A DNA stretch of 64,000 bases from Zhongshania antarctica (lineage in GTDB: Bacteria > Pseudomonadota > Gammaproteobacteria > Pseudomonadales > Spongiibacteraceae). The notes beneath the pieces are model-generated. The model was not told the DNA's origin. It did no database searches and was given only the letters and a program-made list of their open reading frames with translations. The stretch is taken from positions 186,001 to 250,000 of the forward strand of contig NZ_JACHHW010000004.1 of the NCBI RefSeq assembly GCF_014202945.1, given 5' to 3'. Positions 52,861 through 62,708 of the stretch are shown here, in pieces (positions within the stretch are counted from its first letter, which is position 1; every line of letters starts with the position of its first letter). The position numbers were made by a program, and so were the translations under genes.

Positions 52861-54753
52861 ATGCCTTTGTTACGTGCTACACAATTACAGCATAGTATTG
52901 GACAACAGATTGTACTGGATAACGCCGAATTACAACTCGAAGCTGGGGATAGAGTTTGCTTGCTTGGGCGAAACGGCTGCGGAAAGTCGACTTTACTGCG
53001 AATTGTGGAAGGCAGTGCCGCCGTTGATGCTGGTGAAGTTTGGCGCCAGCCAGGCGTTAAAATTGCGCGCATGGAGCAAACTCTGGATTTTGCCTCCCCA
53101 GATGAAACTATTTACGACGTGGTCGCCGATGGCCTTGCCGGCCTGGGTAAGGTATTACGCCGGTATCATGAGCTTATTATCGGTGATATGGGCGACGCCG
53201 AGCTAAAAGAGCTCGAGCATTTGCAGCGGGAGATCGAGACCAATGATGGTTGGTCGTTCCAGCAGCGAATCGACAATATATTAACGCGCCTTGAATTAGA
53301 CGCCGATGCCAAGGTGTGCAGCATGTCTGGTGGCTGGCGCCGCCGTGTGGCCTTGGCTCGAGCCCTAGTTTGCGATCCCGACATTTTACTGCTGGACGAA
53401 CCGACCAACCACTTAGACTTGGATGGCATTTTGTGGCTGGAGCAGTGCGTAATGTCTTTTCAAGGCTGTGTGTTGTTTGTTACACACGACAGGGCCTTAA
53501 TTGAAAAACTCGCCACCCGTATCGTTGAGTTAGATCGCGGCATACTGACGAATTACGACACCAATTACACCCGCTATTTAGAGCTTCGTGAGCACGCACT
53601 TGAAATCGAGGCTGAGCATAATGCCCTGTTTGACAAGCGTTTAGCGCAAGAGGAAGTGTGGATTCGTCAGGGTATCAAAGCGCGCCGCACGCGTAACGAG
53701 GGCCGTGTTAGAGCCCTGGAGCGTATGCGCTCTGAGCGGTCTCGGCGCCGGGTTCAATCAGGATCAGCCAATCTTAGCGTCAATCAGGCCGATCGCACCG
53801 GTAAAGTGGTTGCCGAACTCACCGATGTGTCCTTTTCGGTGCCGGGTAAACTGCTCGTGGATAATTTATCCCTCCTGGTTTGCCGCGGCGACAAATTGGC
53901 ACTTATCGGTCCGAATGGCGCCGGTAAAACCACCTTGCTGCGCTTAATTTTAGGGGAGCTAGAGGCGCAATCCGGTACCGTGAAGGCCGGTACCAATCTG
54001 CAAGTGGCCTATTTTGATCAGCTTCGTGATCGTTTAGATGAAAGTCAGCGAGTTGTTGATATTGTTGGGCAGGGCCGTGATGCCGTCACCATCAACGGTA
54101 AAGACCGTCATATCATGAGTTACCTCGGTGATTTCTTGTTTAGCCCTGAGCGGGCGCGTAGTCACTTTGGTGTCTTATCTGGCGGTGAGCGCGCGCGCGT
54201 CCAGTTGGCCTGTTTGTTTAGTCAACCAGCAAACGTGCTGGTAATGGATGAACCGACCAACGATCTGGACATGGAAACCCTCGAGCTGCTCGAAAGCCTA
54301 TTGGTTGATTTTAGCGGCACGGTGCTGCTGGTAAGTCACGACCGCTCATTTGTCGACAGTGTGGCGAGTAGTTGTTTGTTATTTGAAGGCCAGGGCGTCA
54401 TCAGTGAGCATATCGGTGGCTACAGTGAGGTGTCGGCCTATATGTCGCGCAGGCTCGCGCAGCAAAAGGCGGCACCGGCTGCTAATCAGGCGCCGTCCTC
54501 ACCAGCTCAGGCTACGCCAAAGCCTAGTCCCAAAGCCCGCAAGCTGAGTTACAAAGATCAACGCGAATTAGATGGCTTGCCAAGTAAAATTGAAAACTTA
54601 GAGCTAAGTCTTGAAAAGCTCGCGGAGAAGTCGGGTAGTGCGGGCTTTTATCAGCAAGATCCCAGCGCTATTGCCGAAGTCTTGGATAAAATCACTGCGA
54701 CGCAAGCGGAGTTAGATCACTGTATGGAGCGCTGGCTTGAATTGGCCGAGTGA
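52861..54753 (+). CDS. uup: ABC-F ATPase Uup
   Basis: Cytoplasmic twin-ATPase of the ABC-F family (ribosome-associated, linked to genome stability in E. coli). I start at ATG 52861 (MPLLRATQLQHSIGQQIVLD), the usual family N-terminus; an upstream start would add nine odd residues. The first ATPase has GRNGCGKST, MSGGWRRRVALARAL and LLLDEPTNHLDLDG. The linker contains EEVWIRQGIKARRTRNEGRVRALERMR. The second ATPase has GPNGAGKTT, LSGGERARVQLACL and VMDEPTNDLDMETLE. The C-terminal coiled coil (about 560-630), typical of Uup, ends the protein (630 residues). Confidence 0.95.
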   Translation: MPLLRATQLQHSIGQQIVLDNAELQLEAGDRVCLLGRNGCGKSTLLRIVEGSAAVDAGEVWRQPGVKIARMEQTLDFASPDETIYDVVADGLAGLGKVLRRYHELIIGDMGDAELKELEHLQREIETNDGWSFQQRIDNILTRLELDADAKVCSMSGGWRRRVALARALVCDPDILLLDEPTNHLDLDGILWLEQCVMSFQGCVLFVTHDRALIEKLATRIVELDRGILTNYDTNYTRYLELREHALEIEAEHNALFDKRLAQEEVWIRQGIKARRTRNEGRVRALERMRSERSRRRVQSGSANLSVNQADRTGKVVAELTDVSFSVPGKLLVDNLSLLVCRGDKLALIGPNGAGKTTLLRLILGELEAQSGTVKAGTNLQVAYFDQLRDRLDESQRVVDIVGQGRDAVTINGKDRHIMSYLGDFLFSPERARSHFGVLSGGERARVQLACLFSQPANVLVMDEPTNDLDMETLELLESLLVDFSGTVLLVSHDRSFVDSVASSCLLFEGQGVISEHIGGYSEVSAYMSRRLAQQKAAPAANQAPSSPAQATPKPSPKARKLSYKDQRELDGLPSKIENLELSLEKLAEKSGSAGFYQQDPSAIAEVLDKITATQAELDHCMERWLELAE

Positions 54754-54773
54754 GCGCATTAGGGCGAGCTAAT

Positions 54774-55214
54774 TTAGTCCTCGCGCCCAACACGCACGGC
54801 GAGCACGTCGCACTCGGCGCCGTGTAATACGCCGTTTGCGGTGGACCCTAAGAGCAGCGCCAAGCCTTTGCGGCCATGGCTGCCGACAATAATAAGGTCG
54901 GCGTCTAGGCTTTCGCATAATTCATGAATCTGCGCGTCGGGCCTGCCTGTGAGTAAGTGGCATTGGTTTTTGGGAATATTCAAACGCTGGGCAAACTTGC
55001 CTAGTGCCGACTCAGCCTGCTGCTGTAGCTGTTGCTGGACTTCAGAAAAATCCATGGGGATATCACCGCCGTAGGCGAGGCTAAGGGGTTCGACTACGTG
55101 CAATAAATGGAGATCTGCGTCGTGTAGGGCAGCCATACCGGCAGCCCGCTCTAGTACGGCGTCAGCTTCATCTGAGAGATCTATCGCGGCTAGGATGCGG
55201 CGGTAGTTTGGCAT
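54774..55214 (-). CDS. Universal stress protein UspA family
   Basis: 146-residue single-domain UspA protein. The ATG at 55214 is preceded by GGAG; a TTG at 55226 is less likely. Features are YRRILAAIDLSDEADAVLERA at the start, DLHLLHVVEPLSLAYGG and the ATP-type loop VGSHGRKGLALLLGSTANGVLHGAECDVLAVR, the G-2x-G-9x-G(S) pattern. It is encoded convergently with uup, 20 bases apart, and divergently from the next gene. Expression control is not visible. Confidence 0.93.
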   Translation of the reverse strand: MPNYRRILAAIDLSDEADAVLERAAGMAALHDADLHLLHVVEPLSLAYGGDIPMDFSEVQQQLQQQAESALGKFAQRLNIPKNQCHLLTGRPDAQIHELCESLDADLIIVGSHGRKGLALLLGSTANGVLHGAECDVLAVRVGRED

Positions 55215-55298
55215 TTTGGGCTCCAACTATATTCGCAATTTACTCACTTATTAAGGTATAAAGCCTGCCAACTGTCCAGTATTTACCAAAGGAAATTT

Positions 55299-55784
55299 AT
55301 GGCGTGGCTAATCGGCTTTGCAGTAATCGGCTTTATGTTGGCGCCAATCATGTGGATTTTGCCTTCGCGTCGGCAATCCCAGCAGGCCGCAGTGAGGGCT
55401 GCGGCTCGCGCGCATGGTTTGTCGGTAAAAGTTGTGGCCATGCCAAAGTCTCGTCGCGAGCGGGTCCGGCGCGAGGAAGATGTTTTTGGTGTTTGTTATA
55501 CCCGCTCGGTGCATAACAAAAAGCCACTGCCGACGTGGAAGTGCTGGTTGTTGGATATCCCTGAGGGGGAAGACGATCTGGAGCCCTGTAGTCCAGAAAT
55601 TTTGATGCTCATCACTGAATGCCGCAATTTGCTGCCAAACGATGCAACGATGCTTGAATTTACGCCAATTGGTCTCCATGTTTACTGGCGGGAACGTCAG
55701 GCAGATGAAAAGGTTGTGGCGGATATCGCCCTGTGTCTCAACACGATTATTGAAAAAGGAAGACTGGAAATTGCCCCAAGATAA
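55299..55784 (+). CDS. Membrane-anchored hypothetical protein, 161 aa
   Basis: I do not recognise this protein. It starts with one membrane helix (AWLIGFAVIGFMLAPIMWIL) followed by a basic stretch (SRRQSQQAAVRAAARAHGLS). A soluble alpha/beta domain of about 120 residues follows (GVCYTRSVHNKKPLPTWKCWLLD, then FTPIGLHVYWRERQADEKVV). Topology with the soluble part in the cytoplasm is likely. The DUF1653 gene starts inside its last codons, so the two may be expressed together. Codon use is like the neighbours. Confidence 0.75.
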   Translation: MAWLIGFAVIGFMLAPIMWILPSRRQSQQAAVRAAARAHGLSVKVVAMPKSRRERVRREEDVFGVCYTRSVHNKKPLPTWKCWLLDIPEGEDDLEPCSPEILMLITECRNLLPNDATMLEFTPIGLHVYWRERQADEKVVADIALCLNTIIEKGRLEIAPR

Positions 55785-56028
55785 AAGGTTGACGGTTACT
55801 GATATTCCTAAGGGCTTGTATCGCCACTATAAAGGGGGTGAATACCAAGTATACGAAGTGGCGACGCACAGCGAGACTGAAGAATTGCTGGTTGTTTATC
55901 GGCCGCTTTACGGCGCTGCCGCACTTTGGGTTAGACCCCTGGCAATGTTCGCGGAACTTGTTGAATATAAAGGAAAAACATTGCCTCGCTTTGAGCTGGT
56001 AAAACCCGCAAATGAGGCCTTGGTGTGA
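55771..56028 (+). CDS. DUF1653 domain protein
   Basis: 85 residues from a TTG at 55771, preceded by AGGAAG eight bases before; a longer frame from 55642 would overlap the upstream gene heavily. The family pattern is complete: GLYRHYKGGEYQVYEVATHSETEELLVVYRPLYG, then ALWVRPLAMFAELVEYKGKTLPRFELV. DUF1653 proteins are small and of unknown function, often fused to or near nucleic-acid enzymes. The start overlaps the preceding gene by 14 bases. topA begins 117 bases downstream under its own promoter. Confidence 0.85.
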   Translation: MPQDKRLTVTDIPKGLYRHYKGGEYQVYEVATHSETEELLVVYRPLYGAAALWVRPLAMFAELVEYKGKTLPRFELVKPANEALV

Positions 56029-56061
56029 ACCCATTGGCATAAAAAAGCCTTGGCTATCCCC

Positions 56062-56090
56062 TTGACCCTGACGAAATGAACACTTATATA
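56062..56090 (+). promoter_or_regulatory. Sigma70 promoter of topA
   Basis: TTGACC (56062-56067), a 17-base spacer and TATATA (56085-56090). Transcription should start near 56097, about 49 bases before the topA ATG. Confidence 0.65.
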
Positions 56091-56145
56091 TGTCGCCTCT
56101 CGCCGCTAAGGCGTCATGCACTTACCTTAATCGCAGAAGGATAAT

Positions 56146-58857
56146 ATGGGCAAATCTTTGGTTATTGTGGAATCGCCAGCTAAGGCGAAGACCATTAACA
56201 AGTATTTGGGCTCCGAGTTTATCGTCAAGTCCAGTATTGGCCATATCCGTGACCTGCCAACCAGTGGCAGTGCAAAAGCCAGCACGGTCGATCCTAAAGA
56301 GCGCGCTAAAGCGGCCGCGCTGACACGTAAAATGGCGCCAGAAGAAAAAGAAATTCATAAGAAGACGAAGTCGCGGCAGCAGCTTATTGCCCGTATGGGA
56401 ATTGACCCAGAAAAAGATTGGGCGGCGCATTACGAAATTTTGCCAGGTAAAGAAAAGGTTGTCAGCGAACTGAAAAAGCTGGCCGAAAATGCCGACACCA
56501 TCTACCTCGCAACGGATTTGGACCGCGAGGGGGAGGCTATCGCCTGGCATCTGCGTGAGGCTATTGGCGGCGACGCCAGCCGCTACAAGCGTGTGGTGTT
56601 TAATGAAATTACAAAAAAGGCCATTCAGGCCGCATTTGAAAAGCCAACCGAACTGGATATTGATCGGGTTAATGCTCAGCAAGCGCGCCGTTTCTTAGAC
56701 CGCGTGGTGGGCTATATGGTGTCACCATTGCTGTGGGCAAAAATTGCTCGGGGGCTTTCGGCCGGCCGAGTGCAATCGGTTGCGGTGCGCTTGGTGGTTG
56801 ACCGCGAAAAAGAAATTCGGGCCTTTATTCCCGAGGAATACTGGCAAATTCATACCGATAACAGCTCTGCGGCGGGCCAGCTCCGTCTCGAAGTGAAAAA
56901 GCAGGCTGGCGTCAATTTTCGCCCTGACAATGAAGCTGATGCCATGGCAGCGACAGCGGCTTTACGTAGTGCCGATTACACGGTAACCGCGCGTGAAGAT
57001 AAACCGACAAAAAGTCACCCGAGTGCGCCATATATTACCTCCACCCTGCAGCAGGCCGCGAGTACGCGGCTAGGCTTTGGCGTTAAGAAAACCATGATGA
57101 TGGCTCAGCGGCTTTATGAGGCGGGTTACATCACTTATATGCGTACTGATTCGACGAATTTGAGTGTCGACGCGGTAGCGGCTTGCCGGGATTATATTAG
57201 CAGTAACTTCCCTAAGGCCTACTTACCGGAGGCACCGAAGTCGTATTCGAGCAAGGAGGGCGCTCAAGAGGCTCACGAAGCAATCCGGCCTTCCGATGTG
57301 AATATCGAACCGACTCAATTGGCGGGTATGGAGCGCGATGCTGAACGGCTTTATGTGTTGATTTGGCGTCAATTTGTGGCCTGCCAAATGGCGTCTGCCA
57401 GTTTTACCAGTACCTCCGTTGTGGTTACGGCAGGTGATTATGAATTGCGCACTCGTGGCCGCGTGGTGTTGTTTGATGGCTTTATGAAAGTGCAGCCGCC
57501 GAATGTGAGCAAAAAGGAAGAAGATCAAGAGCTGCCTGATGTCAAAGTGGGTGATCGGCTTGAACTTGTTAAAGTTGATCCTAGTCAGCATTTTACCAAG
57601 CCATCACCGCGTTATTCTGAAGCGGCGCTGGTTAAAGAGTTGGAAAAGCGCGGGATTGGCCGGCCGTCAACTTACGCGGCAATCATTTCTACGATCCAAG
57701 ATCGGGGCTATGTTCGGGTCGATAATCGGCGCTTTTACGCTGAAAAAATGGGCGATATCGTTACCGATCGCTTGGTGGAGAGCTTTAGTAACCTGCTGGA
57801 TTACAGCTTCACTGCGCGTATGGAAGAGCTGCTCGATGAAGTGGCTGCGGGTGACAAAAACTGGAAAAAACTGCTCGACGAGTTTTATTCAGAATTCCGC
57901 AAGACCCTTGAGGCCGCTGAAGCTGAAGGCGAGGGCATGCGTAACAATGTGCCAACTGGCACAGATATTCCCTGCCCCAATTGCGGCCGTACCATGCAAA
58001 TTCGTACCGCTAGCACTGGTGTTTTCCTTGGCTGTTCGGGCTACGCGCTGCCGCCAAAAGAGCGTTGCAAGCAGACGATAAACTTGGTGCCCGCCGAAGA
58101 TTTCGTCAGTATCGACAGCGATGACGATGAGGCGGAGTCTAAGGTGCTACGCAGCAAACATCGCTGCGGTATATGCAATACCGCCATGGAAAGCTACGTT
58201 ATCGACGCCACGCGGAAATTACATATTTGTGGCAATAACCCCGATTGCAGTGGTCATGAGATAGAGCAGGGCAGCTTTAAAGTAAAAGGCTATGAAGGCC
58301 CACTCATTGAATGCGACAAGTGTGGGCTAGATATGCAGCTCAAGACCGGTCGCTTTGGTAAGTATTTTGGCTGCACCGGTGAAGACTGTAAAAACACCCG
58401 CAAGTTGTTACGCAGTGGTGAAGCCGCGCCGCCGAAGATGGATCCAGTGCCTATGCCTGAGTTGCAGTGCGAAAAAGTTGATGACCACTATATTCTTCGC
58501 GATGGTGCTGCGGGATTGTTTTTGGCCGCAAGCGGCTTCCCCCGCAATCGGGAGACTAGGGCGCCGCTGGTTAAAGAAATACTGCCTCATCAGAGTGAAA
58601 TTGACGAGAAATACGCCTTTTTGTTTGCGGCGCCAGCGAAAGATAAAGAAGGACGGGATGCCGTCATTCGCTATAGCCGAAAAACGAAAGAACAGTATGT
58701 GCAGACTGAAGTCGACGGTAAGCCCTCGGGCTGGGCGGCGTTTTACGAAAACGATAAGTGGGTGGTCCGCGAGAAGGCAGCAAAAGCGAGCAAGACGACT
58801 GCAGCCAAGACCGCTGCCAAGAAAGCGCCTGCTAAAAAAACGAAGGTGAGCAAGTAA
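56146..58857 (+). CDS. topA: DNA topoisomerase I
   Basis: Type IA topoisomerase removing excess negative supercoils. The ATG at 56146 follows AAGGAT. The Toprim domain opens with [20 protein letters not shown] and has [12 protein letters not shown]. The catalytic Tyr331 lies in [35 protein letters not shown] and [11 protein letters not shown] are also family segments. The C-terminal part has three zinc-ribbon repeats (CPNCGRTM..., CGICNTAM..., [21 protein letters not shown]) and then a Lys/Ala-rich tail ([13 protein letters not shown]). The product has 903 residues. The lysine tail is longer than in E. coli, as seen in Pseudomonas-like relatives (from memory). Confidence 0.97.
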   Translation: MGKSLVIVESPAKAKTINKYLGSEFIVKSSIGHIRDLPTSGSAKASTVDPKERAKAAALTRKMAPEEKEIHKKTKSRQQLIARMGIDPEKDWAAHYEILPGKEKVVSELKKLAENADTIYLATDLDREGEAIAWHLREAIGGDASRYKRVVFNEITKKAIQAAFEKPTELDIDRVNAQQARRFLDRVVGYMVSPLLWAKIARGLSAGRVQSVAVRLVVDREKEIRAFIPEEYWQIHTDNSSAAGQLRLEVKKQAGVNFRPDNEADAMAATAALRSADYTVTAREDKPTKSHPSAPYITSTLQQAASTRLGFGVKKTMMMAQRLYEAGYITYMRTDSTNLSVDAVAACRDYISSNFPKAYLPEAPKSYSSKEGAQEAHEAIRPSDVNIEPTQLAGMERDAERLYVLIWRQFVACQMASASFTSTSVVVTAGDYELRTRGRVVLFDGFMKVQPPNVSKKEEDQELPDVKVGDRLELVKVDPSQHFTKPSPRYSEAALVKELEKRGIGRPSTYAAIISTIQDRGYVRVDNRRFYAEKMGDIVTDRLVESFSNLLDYSFTARMEELLDEVAAGDKNWKKLLDEFYSEFRKTLEAAEAEGEGMRNNVPTGTDIPCPNCGRTMQIRTASTGVFLGCSGYALPPKERCKQTINLVPAEDFVSIDSDDDEAESKVLRSKHRCGICNTAMESYVIDATRKLHICGNNPDCSGHEIEQGSFKVKGYEGPLIECDKCGLDMQLKTGRFGKYFGCTGEDCKNTRKLLRSGEAAPPKMDPVPMPELQCEKVDDHYILRDGAAGLFLAASGFPRNRETRAPLVKEILPHQSEIDEKYAFLFAAPAKDKEGRDAVIRYSRKTKEQYVQTEVDGKPSGWAAFYENDKWVVREKAAKASKTTAAKTAAKKAPAKKTKVSK

Positions 58858-59343
58858 TTGGCTAGTTTAAAGGAAAGCTTTCGCGGCCAATGTAATTTGC
58901 ACGTCTACTTTGCTGAGCAGTACCTCGCTCAGCTAGAAGCCTCCGATCCGCATGATTGGGGTGGGCATATTCAGCGCGCGACTTCGGATTCGCTGGCATG
59001 GCAGCTTCTGCTGGCTTATCAGTGCCATCTTGCAGACCTTATTGACCAACAGCCCAAGTTTGGGCTGTTATTGCCTGAGGGGCAGTTTAACGCCCGCTCT
59101 CTGGTGGCCGATGAGCTGCCACCAGAGATTGAGGAATTGGCCGGGCGGGAAGTTGAACCGGGCTGGCTAGCGACAATCGTAAATTATTCCTTTGTTCAAA
59201 CCGCCACCGCAAGCCGCGCGCCGCAAGGTGTGTTGGCGTGGGACGGTCAGTCGGAATCGGCAGTGAAGCCTGATTTAGCTGGGTGCCTTATAGAATTGAA
59301 ATCGATGATTGCCCGCCATCGCGCGACCTTAATGGAGTATTGA
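58858..59343 (+). CDS. DUF6586 family protein
   Basis: 161-residue helical cytoplasmic protein of unknown function. Start TTG at 58858, directly after the topA stop. SFRGQCNLHVYFAEQYLAQLEAS at the N-terminus and the C-terminal CLIELKSMIARHRATLMEY are helical. I associate it with the DUF6586 family, which lies beside topA in Pseudomonas; that is recalled and should be checked. It is almost certainly in the topA transcript. Confidence 0.8.
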   Translation: MASLKESFRGQCNLHVYFAEQYLAQLEASDPHDWGGHIQRATSDSLAWQLLLAYQCHLADLIDQQPKFGLLLPEGQFNARSLVADELPPEIEELAGREVEPGWLATIVNYSFVQTATASRAPQGVLAWDGQSESAVKPDLAGCLIELKSMIARHRATLMEY

Positions 59344-59434
59344 ATTAAGTCTGCGGTTGGCGTCAGGCTGACGAGGTTTGATACAATACCGCCAACGGCG
59401 TCGCGTTGACGTTAGAGATATCAAGGAATCCTTT

Positions 59435-59698
59435 GTGCTGTCATATTTAGAATTGGTTGAACTTGCTAACGGTGACGTTGTTTTACAGCGCTCGGAAGGT
59501 GATGAAAACCCCTTGGTGACGATTCGTTTTTCCGAGGAGACCCGCGAGCATATCAACGGCTCTTGTCTCGAGATTGCCCGTGCCATGGTGCAGGCTGGCA
59601 TTGAGGCAGTGTCTGTTGCCGCTGCCGATGAAGGCTTTGCCGACGAGGCTGAAGCCGATTTAGATGACCCAGAATTGCAGTCTAAAATAATCCATTAA
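59435..59698 (+). CDS. Small conserved acidic protein next to the lexA-sulA locus
   Basis: 87 residues from a GTG at 59435, seven bases after AAGGA; a longer frame from 59378 is not supported by a ribosome site. It begins LSYLELVELANGDVVLQRSE, has a mixed middle (PLVTIRFSEETREHINGSCLEIARAMVQAG), and ends in a very acidic tail (EAEADLDDPE). Function is unknown. It sits between the DUF6586 gene and the convergent sulA-like gene, as in Pseudomonas (recalled). Confidence 0.75.
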   Translation: MLSYLELVELANGDVVLQRSEGDENPLVTIRFSEETREHINGSCLEIARAMVQAGIEAVSVAAADEGFADEAEADLDDPELQSKIIH

Positions 59699-59699
59699 A

Positions 59700-59746
59700 A
59701 TACTATACGCCCCGGCACTCAGGCCTAGCGTGCCTAGTATCTGTTT
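59700..59746. terminator. Possible bidirectional terminator between convergent genes
   Basis: ATACTA (about 59700) and TAGTAT (about 59735) form the outer arms, with GGCA and TGCC inside, in the 47 bases between the two convergent genes. A-rich and T-rich flanks are on the correct sides. The stem is interrupted, so the call is tentative. Confidence 0.35.
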
Positions 59747-60162
59747 TAGGCCTGCATCAGAATCACTAAGCATTCTGCCGCACCAGCCTTGGCAGCTGTA
59801 GCCAGCGCTCGGCGTTCATCGTCACGCAGTGGTCTTTCAAGCAGTATTGCCACCGTGTGACTTTTACCGCGCTCAAGCGCGCGGATAGCAATTTCACTCA
59901 AATCCCGTTGGCTGTTAGATACGACTTGCAGAATTTTTTGACCATGCTGATGGCTAGAGGCGCTGAGCAATGGCTTTAAGGGCCGGTCTGCGACCCAACA
60001 CAGCCAACGTTGGTCAGAGTTGGCACTGAGCTGTATGAGCATGGCGGCCAGTAACGGTTTGGACAGGTGTGCGTCGCTGTGCATAGTGATTTCAGTAATC
60101 TGGCCTGCGGCAACAGCCGACTCAGATGCGTAGTGTAGTGGTATCTGTTCTATACAAGTCAT
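59746..60162 (-). CDS. sulA: SulA-like cell-division inhibitor
   Basis: 138-residue protein. The SulA core is recognisable: LAAMLIQLSANSDQRWLCWVADRPLKPLL, then KILQVVSNSQRDLSEIAIRALERGKSHTVAILLERPL and the C-terminal AAKAGAAECLVIL. It lies four bases after lexA on the same strand, so it should be part of the SOS-controlled lexA transcript. SulA blocks FtsZ assembly during DNA damage. It is shorter than E. coli SulA (169 residues) and the similarity is moderate; position supports the call. Confidence 0.8.
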   Translation of the reverse strand: MTCIEQIPLHYASESAVAAGQITEITMHSDAHLSKPLLAAMLIQLSANSDQRWLCWVADRPLKPLLSASSHQHGQKILQVVSNSQRDLSEIAIRALERGKSHTVAILLERPLRDDERRALATAAKAGAAECLVILMQA

Positions 60163-60166
60163 GTTA

Positions 60167-60769
60167 TTAGCTCCCGCGTCTTAGTACACCAACACTTAAT
60201 CCTTCGATGGCAAATTCCTGTTCTCGTAAATCAACTTGAATAGGTTCGTAGTCTGGGTTTTCTGCAATCAGCGAAACGTGATATTTGCTTTTTTGCTGCT
60301 GAAAGCGCTTTACGGTGACTTCATTGTCGATTCGCGCGACGACGATTTGGCCGTTACGCGCTTCGCTGCAGCGGTGTACGGCCAAAAGATCATTGTCAAA
60401 AATGCCGACGTTGATCATGCTGTCGCCTTTAACTCGCAGGAAGTAATCGGCGTTGGGCGAGAAAATTGACGCCGGCATATCGCAGTAATCTTCGATGTTG
60501 GCTTCAGCCAATATGGGATTACCTGCGGCGACACGGCCTATTATAGGAATGCCTAAGTTTTCGGGTAAGCGTATGCCTCTGGATGCGCCGGCAATAATCT
60601 CAATAGCGCCTTTGCGGGCGAGGGCTTTTAGGTGCTCCTCTGCGGCGTTGGGCGAGCGGAAGCCGAGTACCCTGGCAATATCAGCGCGGGTAGGCGGGTA
60701 GCCCGTATCGGCGATATGGTCTTTGATTAGTTGCAAAATTTGGGCTTGCCGTGCAGTGAGCTTTTCCAT
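60167..60769 (-). CDS. lexA: LexA repressor
   Basis: SOS regulator. The N-terminal winged helix ([46 protein letters not shown]) binds DNA. RecA-stimulated self-cleavage should occur between Ala82 and Gly83 (GRVAAGNP). The catalytic residues Ser117 (VKGDSMIN) and Lys154 (EVTVKRF) are present. It has 200 residues, close to E. coli (202). Two SOS boxes lie just upstream, so it represses itself together with the sulA-like gene four bases downstream. Confidence 0.97.
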   Translation of the reverse strand: MEKLTARQAQILQLIKDHIADTGYPPTRADIARVLGFRSPNAAEEHLKALARKGAIEIIAGASRGIRLPENLGIPIIGRVAAGNPILAEANIEDYCDMPASIFSPNADYFLRVKGDSMINVGIFDNDLLAVHRCSEARNGQIVVARIDNEVTVKRFQQQKSKYHVSLIAENPDYEPIQVDLREQEFAIEGLSVGVLRRGS

Positions 60770-60780
60770 AATTTTAGTAT

Positions 60781-60815
60781 CTGTTTATCTATACAGGTAC
60801 TGGTAGTATATACAG
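60781..60815 (-). promoter_or_regulatory. Two LexA (SOS) boxes upstream of lexA
   Basis: CTGTTTATCTATACAG (60781-60796) and CTGGTAGTATATACAG (60800-60815). Both keep the CTG-N10-CAG form, and three bases separate them. The first begins 12 bases before the lexA start codon. This paired arrangement is the same as at E. coli lexA. Confidence 0.92.
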
Positions 60816-60941
60816 TGTTTTTTGGATGGCAAGACTTTGGCTGAAAAATTCACCTAAGCGGTTTGCATTTGATTTCTGCACTTCTTTGCTTATTCTATGG
60901 GGTAAGCGCACGTATCTGGGCTTCGCGCTTTTATGAGACAT

Positions 60942-60972
60942 AAAAAAACCGCCAGTTGTCACCCGTGGCGGT
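60942..60972 (-). terminator. Rho-independent terminator after the DUF6763-like gene
   Basis: Read on the minus strand: stem ACCGCCA (60972-60966), an 11-base loop, TGGCGGT (60954-60948), then a T-tract (60948-60942). It follows the minus-strand gene that ends at 61013. Confidence 0.85.
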
Positions 60973-61012
60973 AATTCTGCAATTCGCTTGCGGCTAAAGC
61001 ATGAATTTGCGT

Positions 61013-61333
61013 TCAGTACTCGTCGAGCAGCCCGTTAATAACGTCGCTTTCAATTTCGGATAGCGGATTATTCCAGCTCTCGGGAACCATTGTGTCGTCA
61101 AGAAACCGATAGTCATCGTCACTCAACTCAAATGCATTTCGCCAGTCTTCTGGCTCTTCAACTTGCTCTAAACTTAATTGTCGCCAGCTTTCCATGTCGT
61201 ATTGGCATAACTCGCCGTCAATTAACTGTGCTTCGACTGAATCGCTGCCATCGTCTACTGCAACAACTTCAAAGAGTTGCTCTGATTCCATATCTTTGTA
61301 CCATTTACCGACCAGGGGTCTTAGTCTTGCCAT
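61013..61333 (-). CDS. Small acidic conserved protein (DUF6763-like)
   Basis: 106 residues from an ATG at 61333, preceded by AGAGGTGG; an ATG three codons upstream is less well placed. The protein begins ARLRPLVGKWYKDMESEQLFEVVAVDDGSDSVEAQLIDGE, likely a small beta-barrel, and ends in an acidic helical tail (ELSDDDYRFLDD, then SEIESDVINGLLDEY). It resembles a group I recall as DUF6763; function is unknown. It is a single gene with its own terminator, about 250 bases from the MscS gene, to which it is divergent. Confidence 0.75.
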   Translation of the reverse strand: MARLRPLVGKWYKDMESEQLFEVVAVDDGSDSVEAQLIDGELCQYDMESWRQLSLEQVEEPEDWRNAFELSDDDYRFLDDTMVPESWNNPLSEIESDVINGLLDEY

Positions 61334-61589
61334 GATTGCCACCTCTGCTAAAGCCTGCCTTCAAACTAACACTTAGGAAAATACTGTCTAGTAGGTATTT
61401 TTCGCTAGCCTAATAAGGGGCGCGTGGTGCCGACGGTGGGTCTTTAATACAATTCACTGTATATTCAGTGGGCTAGGCCCTATTTTTAAACTGCTTATTT
61501 ATTATTAAACTAGGGTTTTTATGGTGCATTTGTATAAGCCGCGTTGGCTTAGAAATGAAATTGTATAGAAATGATGACGGATTACAGTA

Positions 61590-62708
61590 ATGTTTAAACA
61601 GTGGTGGGACAGTTTTCAGCCAGATCAATATCCGTGGTTGGGCGACGTGTTTATCGTTGTGCTGATTATTTTGGTGGCGAATTTAATTGTTGGTAGATTA
61701 GTGGCGCGGCTAGCACTTAAGTTTTCGACAACGCATAACCTCTGGGATGACGCCTTGCTGGAAGCCGCGCGCAGACCCGCGGTACTGATGGTCTGGGCAG
61801 TAGGTACGAGTCATGTACTGGAAATTATCGGCCGGTCGACCGAGGCGGAAATCTTTTCTGCATTGGATTCGCTGCGCGCGGTTGGTGTGGTGTTGATTCT
61901 GGCGTGGTTTTTAGTGGCGCTGGTACGCCAGGTTGAGTTGCGTTTGCTGTCCGATGAATACACCGCTCGCGACGAGGCTGTTGACCGCACAACAGTGATG
62001 GCGCTGGGTAAATTGGTGCGCACTGCGGTGATTATTGTCTCGGGATTAATGATTTTACAAAATCTCGGCTACAGTATTTCCGGTGTTTTGGCGTTCGGCG
62101 GTATTGGTGGTATTGCAGTCGGTTTTGCCGCTAAAGACTTACTGGCTAATTTTTTCGGCGGTCTAATGGTTTACTTAGATCGGCCCTTTTCGGTTGGTGA
62201 CTGGATACGCTCTCCCGACAAGAACATTGAAGGCACGGTAGAAAATATTGGCTGGCGCCAAACCCGCATTCGCACTTTCGATCAACGGCCCTTGTACGTG
62301 CCGAATGCAACATTTGCGCAAATCTCAGTAGAAAATCCGTCACGCATGTTGAATCGACGTATTTATGAAACGATCGGTGTGCGTTATGAAGATGCTGGGC
62401 GTCTGCCGGAGATTATCAACAGGGTCAGGGCAATGTTAGAAGATCATGCTGATATTGATTTAGGTAAAACTCTGATCGTTAATTTCAATACGTACAACGC
62501 ATCGTCTTTAGATTTCTTTGTTTATACATTTACCAAAACCACAAATTGGGTTGAATACCATAAAATTAAACAAGATGTACTGCTGAAAATTCTAAATATC
62601 ATTCATGAGCTTGGTGGCGATGTGGCCTTTCCTACCACCACTGTTAAGCTTGATCCTATTACAATAGAGAGCGCCCAAGGGCACACTGCGGAGTTTAAAA
62701 ATGGGTAA
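61590..62708 (+). CDS. MscS-family mechanosensitive channel
   Basis: 372-residue inner-membrane protein. Hydrophobic helices lie at about 15-35, 62-80, 95-115 and 133-155. The pore helix and MscS core are visible as ISGVLAFGGIGGIAVGFAAKDLLANFFGGLMVYLDRPFSVGDWI, followed by the beta domain GTVENIGWRQTRIRTFDQRPLYVPNATFAQISVENPSR. The C-terminal alpha/beta vestibule (YETIGVRYEDAGRLPEIINRVRAML) completes it. It is longer than E. coli MscS (286) because of an extra N-terminal helix and a longer tail. Its 3' end overlaps the next gene by eight bases. Confidence 0.93.
   Translation: MFKQWWDSFQPDQYPWLGDVFIVVLIILVANLIVGRLVARLALKFSTTHNLWDDALLEAARRPAVLMVWAVGTSHVLEIIGRSTEAEIFSALDSLRAVGVVLILAWFLVALVRQVELRLLSDEYTARDEAVDRTTVMALGKLVRTAVIIVSGLMILQNLGYSISGVLAFGGIGGIAVGFAAKDLLANFFGGLMVYLDRPFSVGDWIRSPDKNIEGTVENIGWRQTRIRTFDQRPLYVPNATFAQISVENPSRMLNRRIYETIGVRYEDAGRLPEIINRVRAMLEDHADIDLGKTLIVNFNTYNASSLDFFVYTFTKTTNWVEYHKIKQDVLLKILNIIHELGGDVAFPTTTVKLDPITIESAQGHTAEFKNG

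Noticed and set aside
60904-60934. AAGCGC/GCGCTT hairpin followed by TTTT between lexA and the DUF6763-like gene
   Set aside because: Only a six-base stem with a long loop; weak beside the clear terminator a few bases away.
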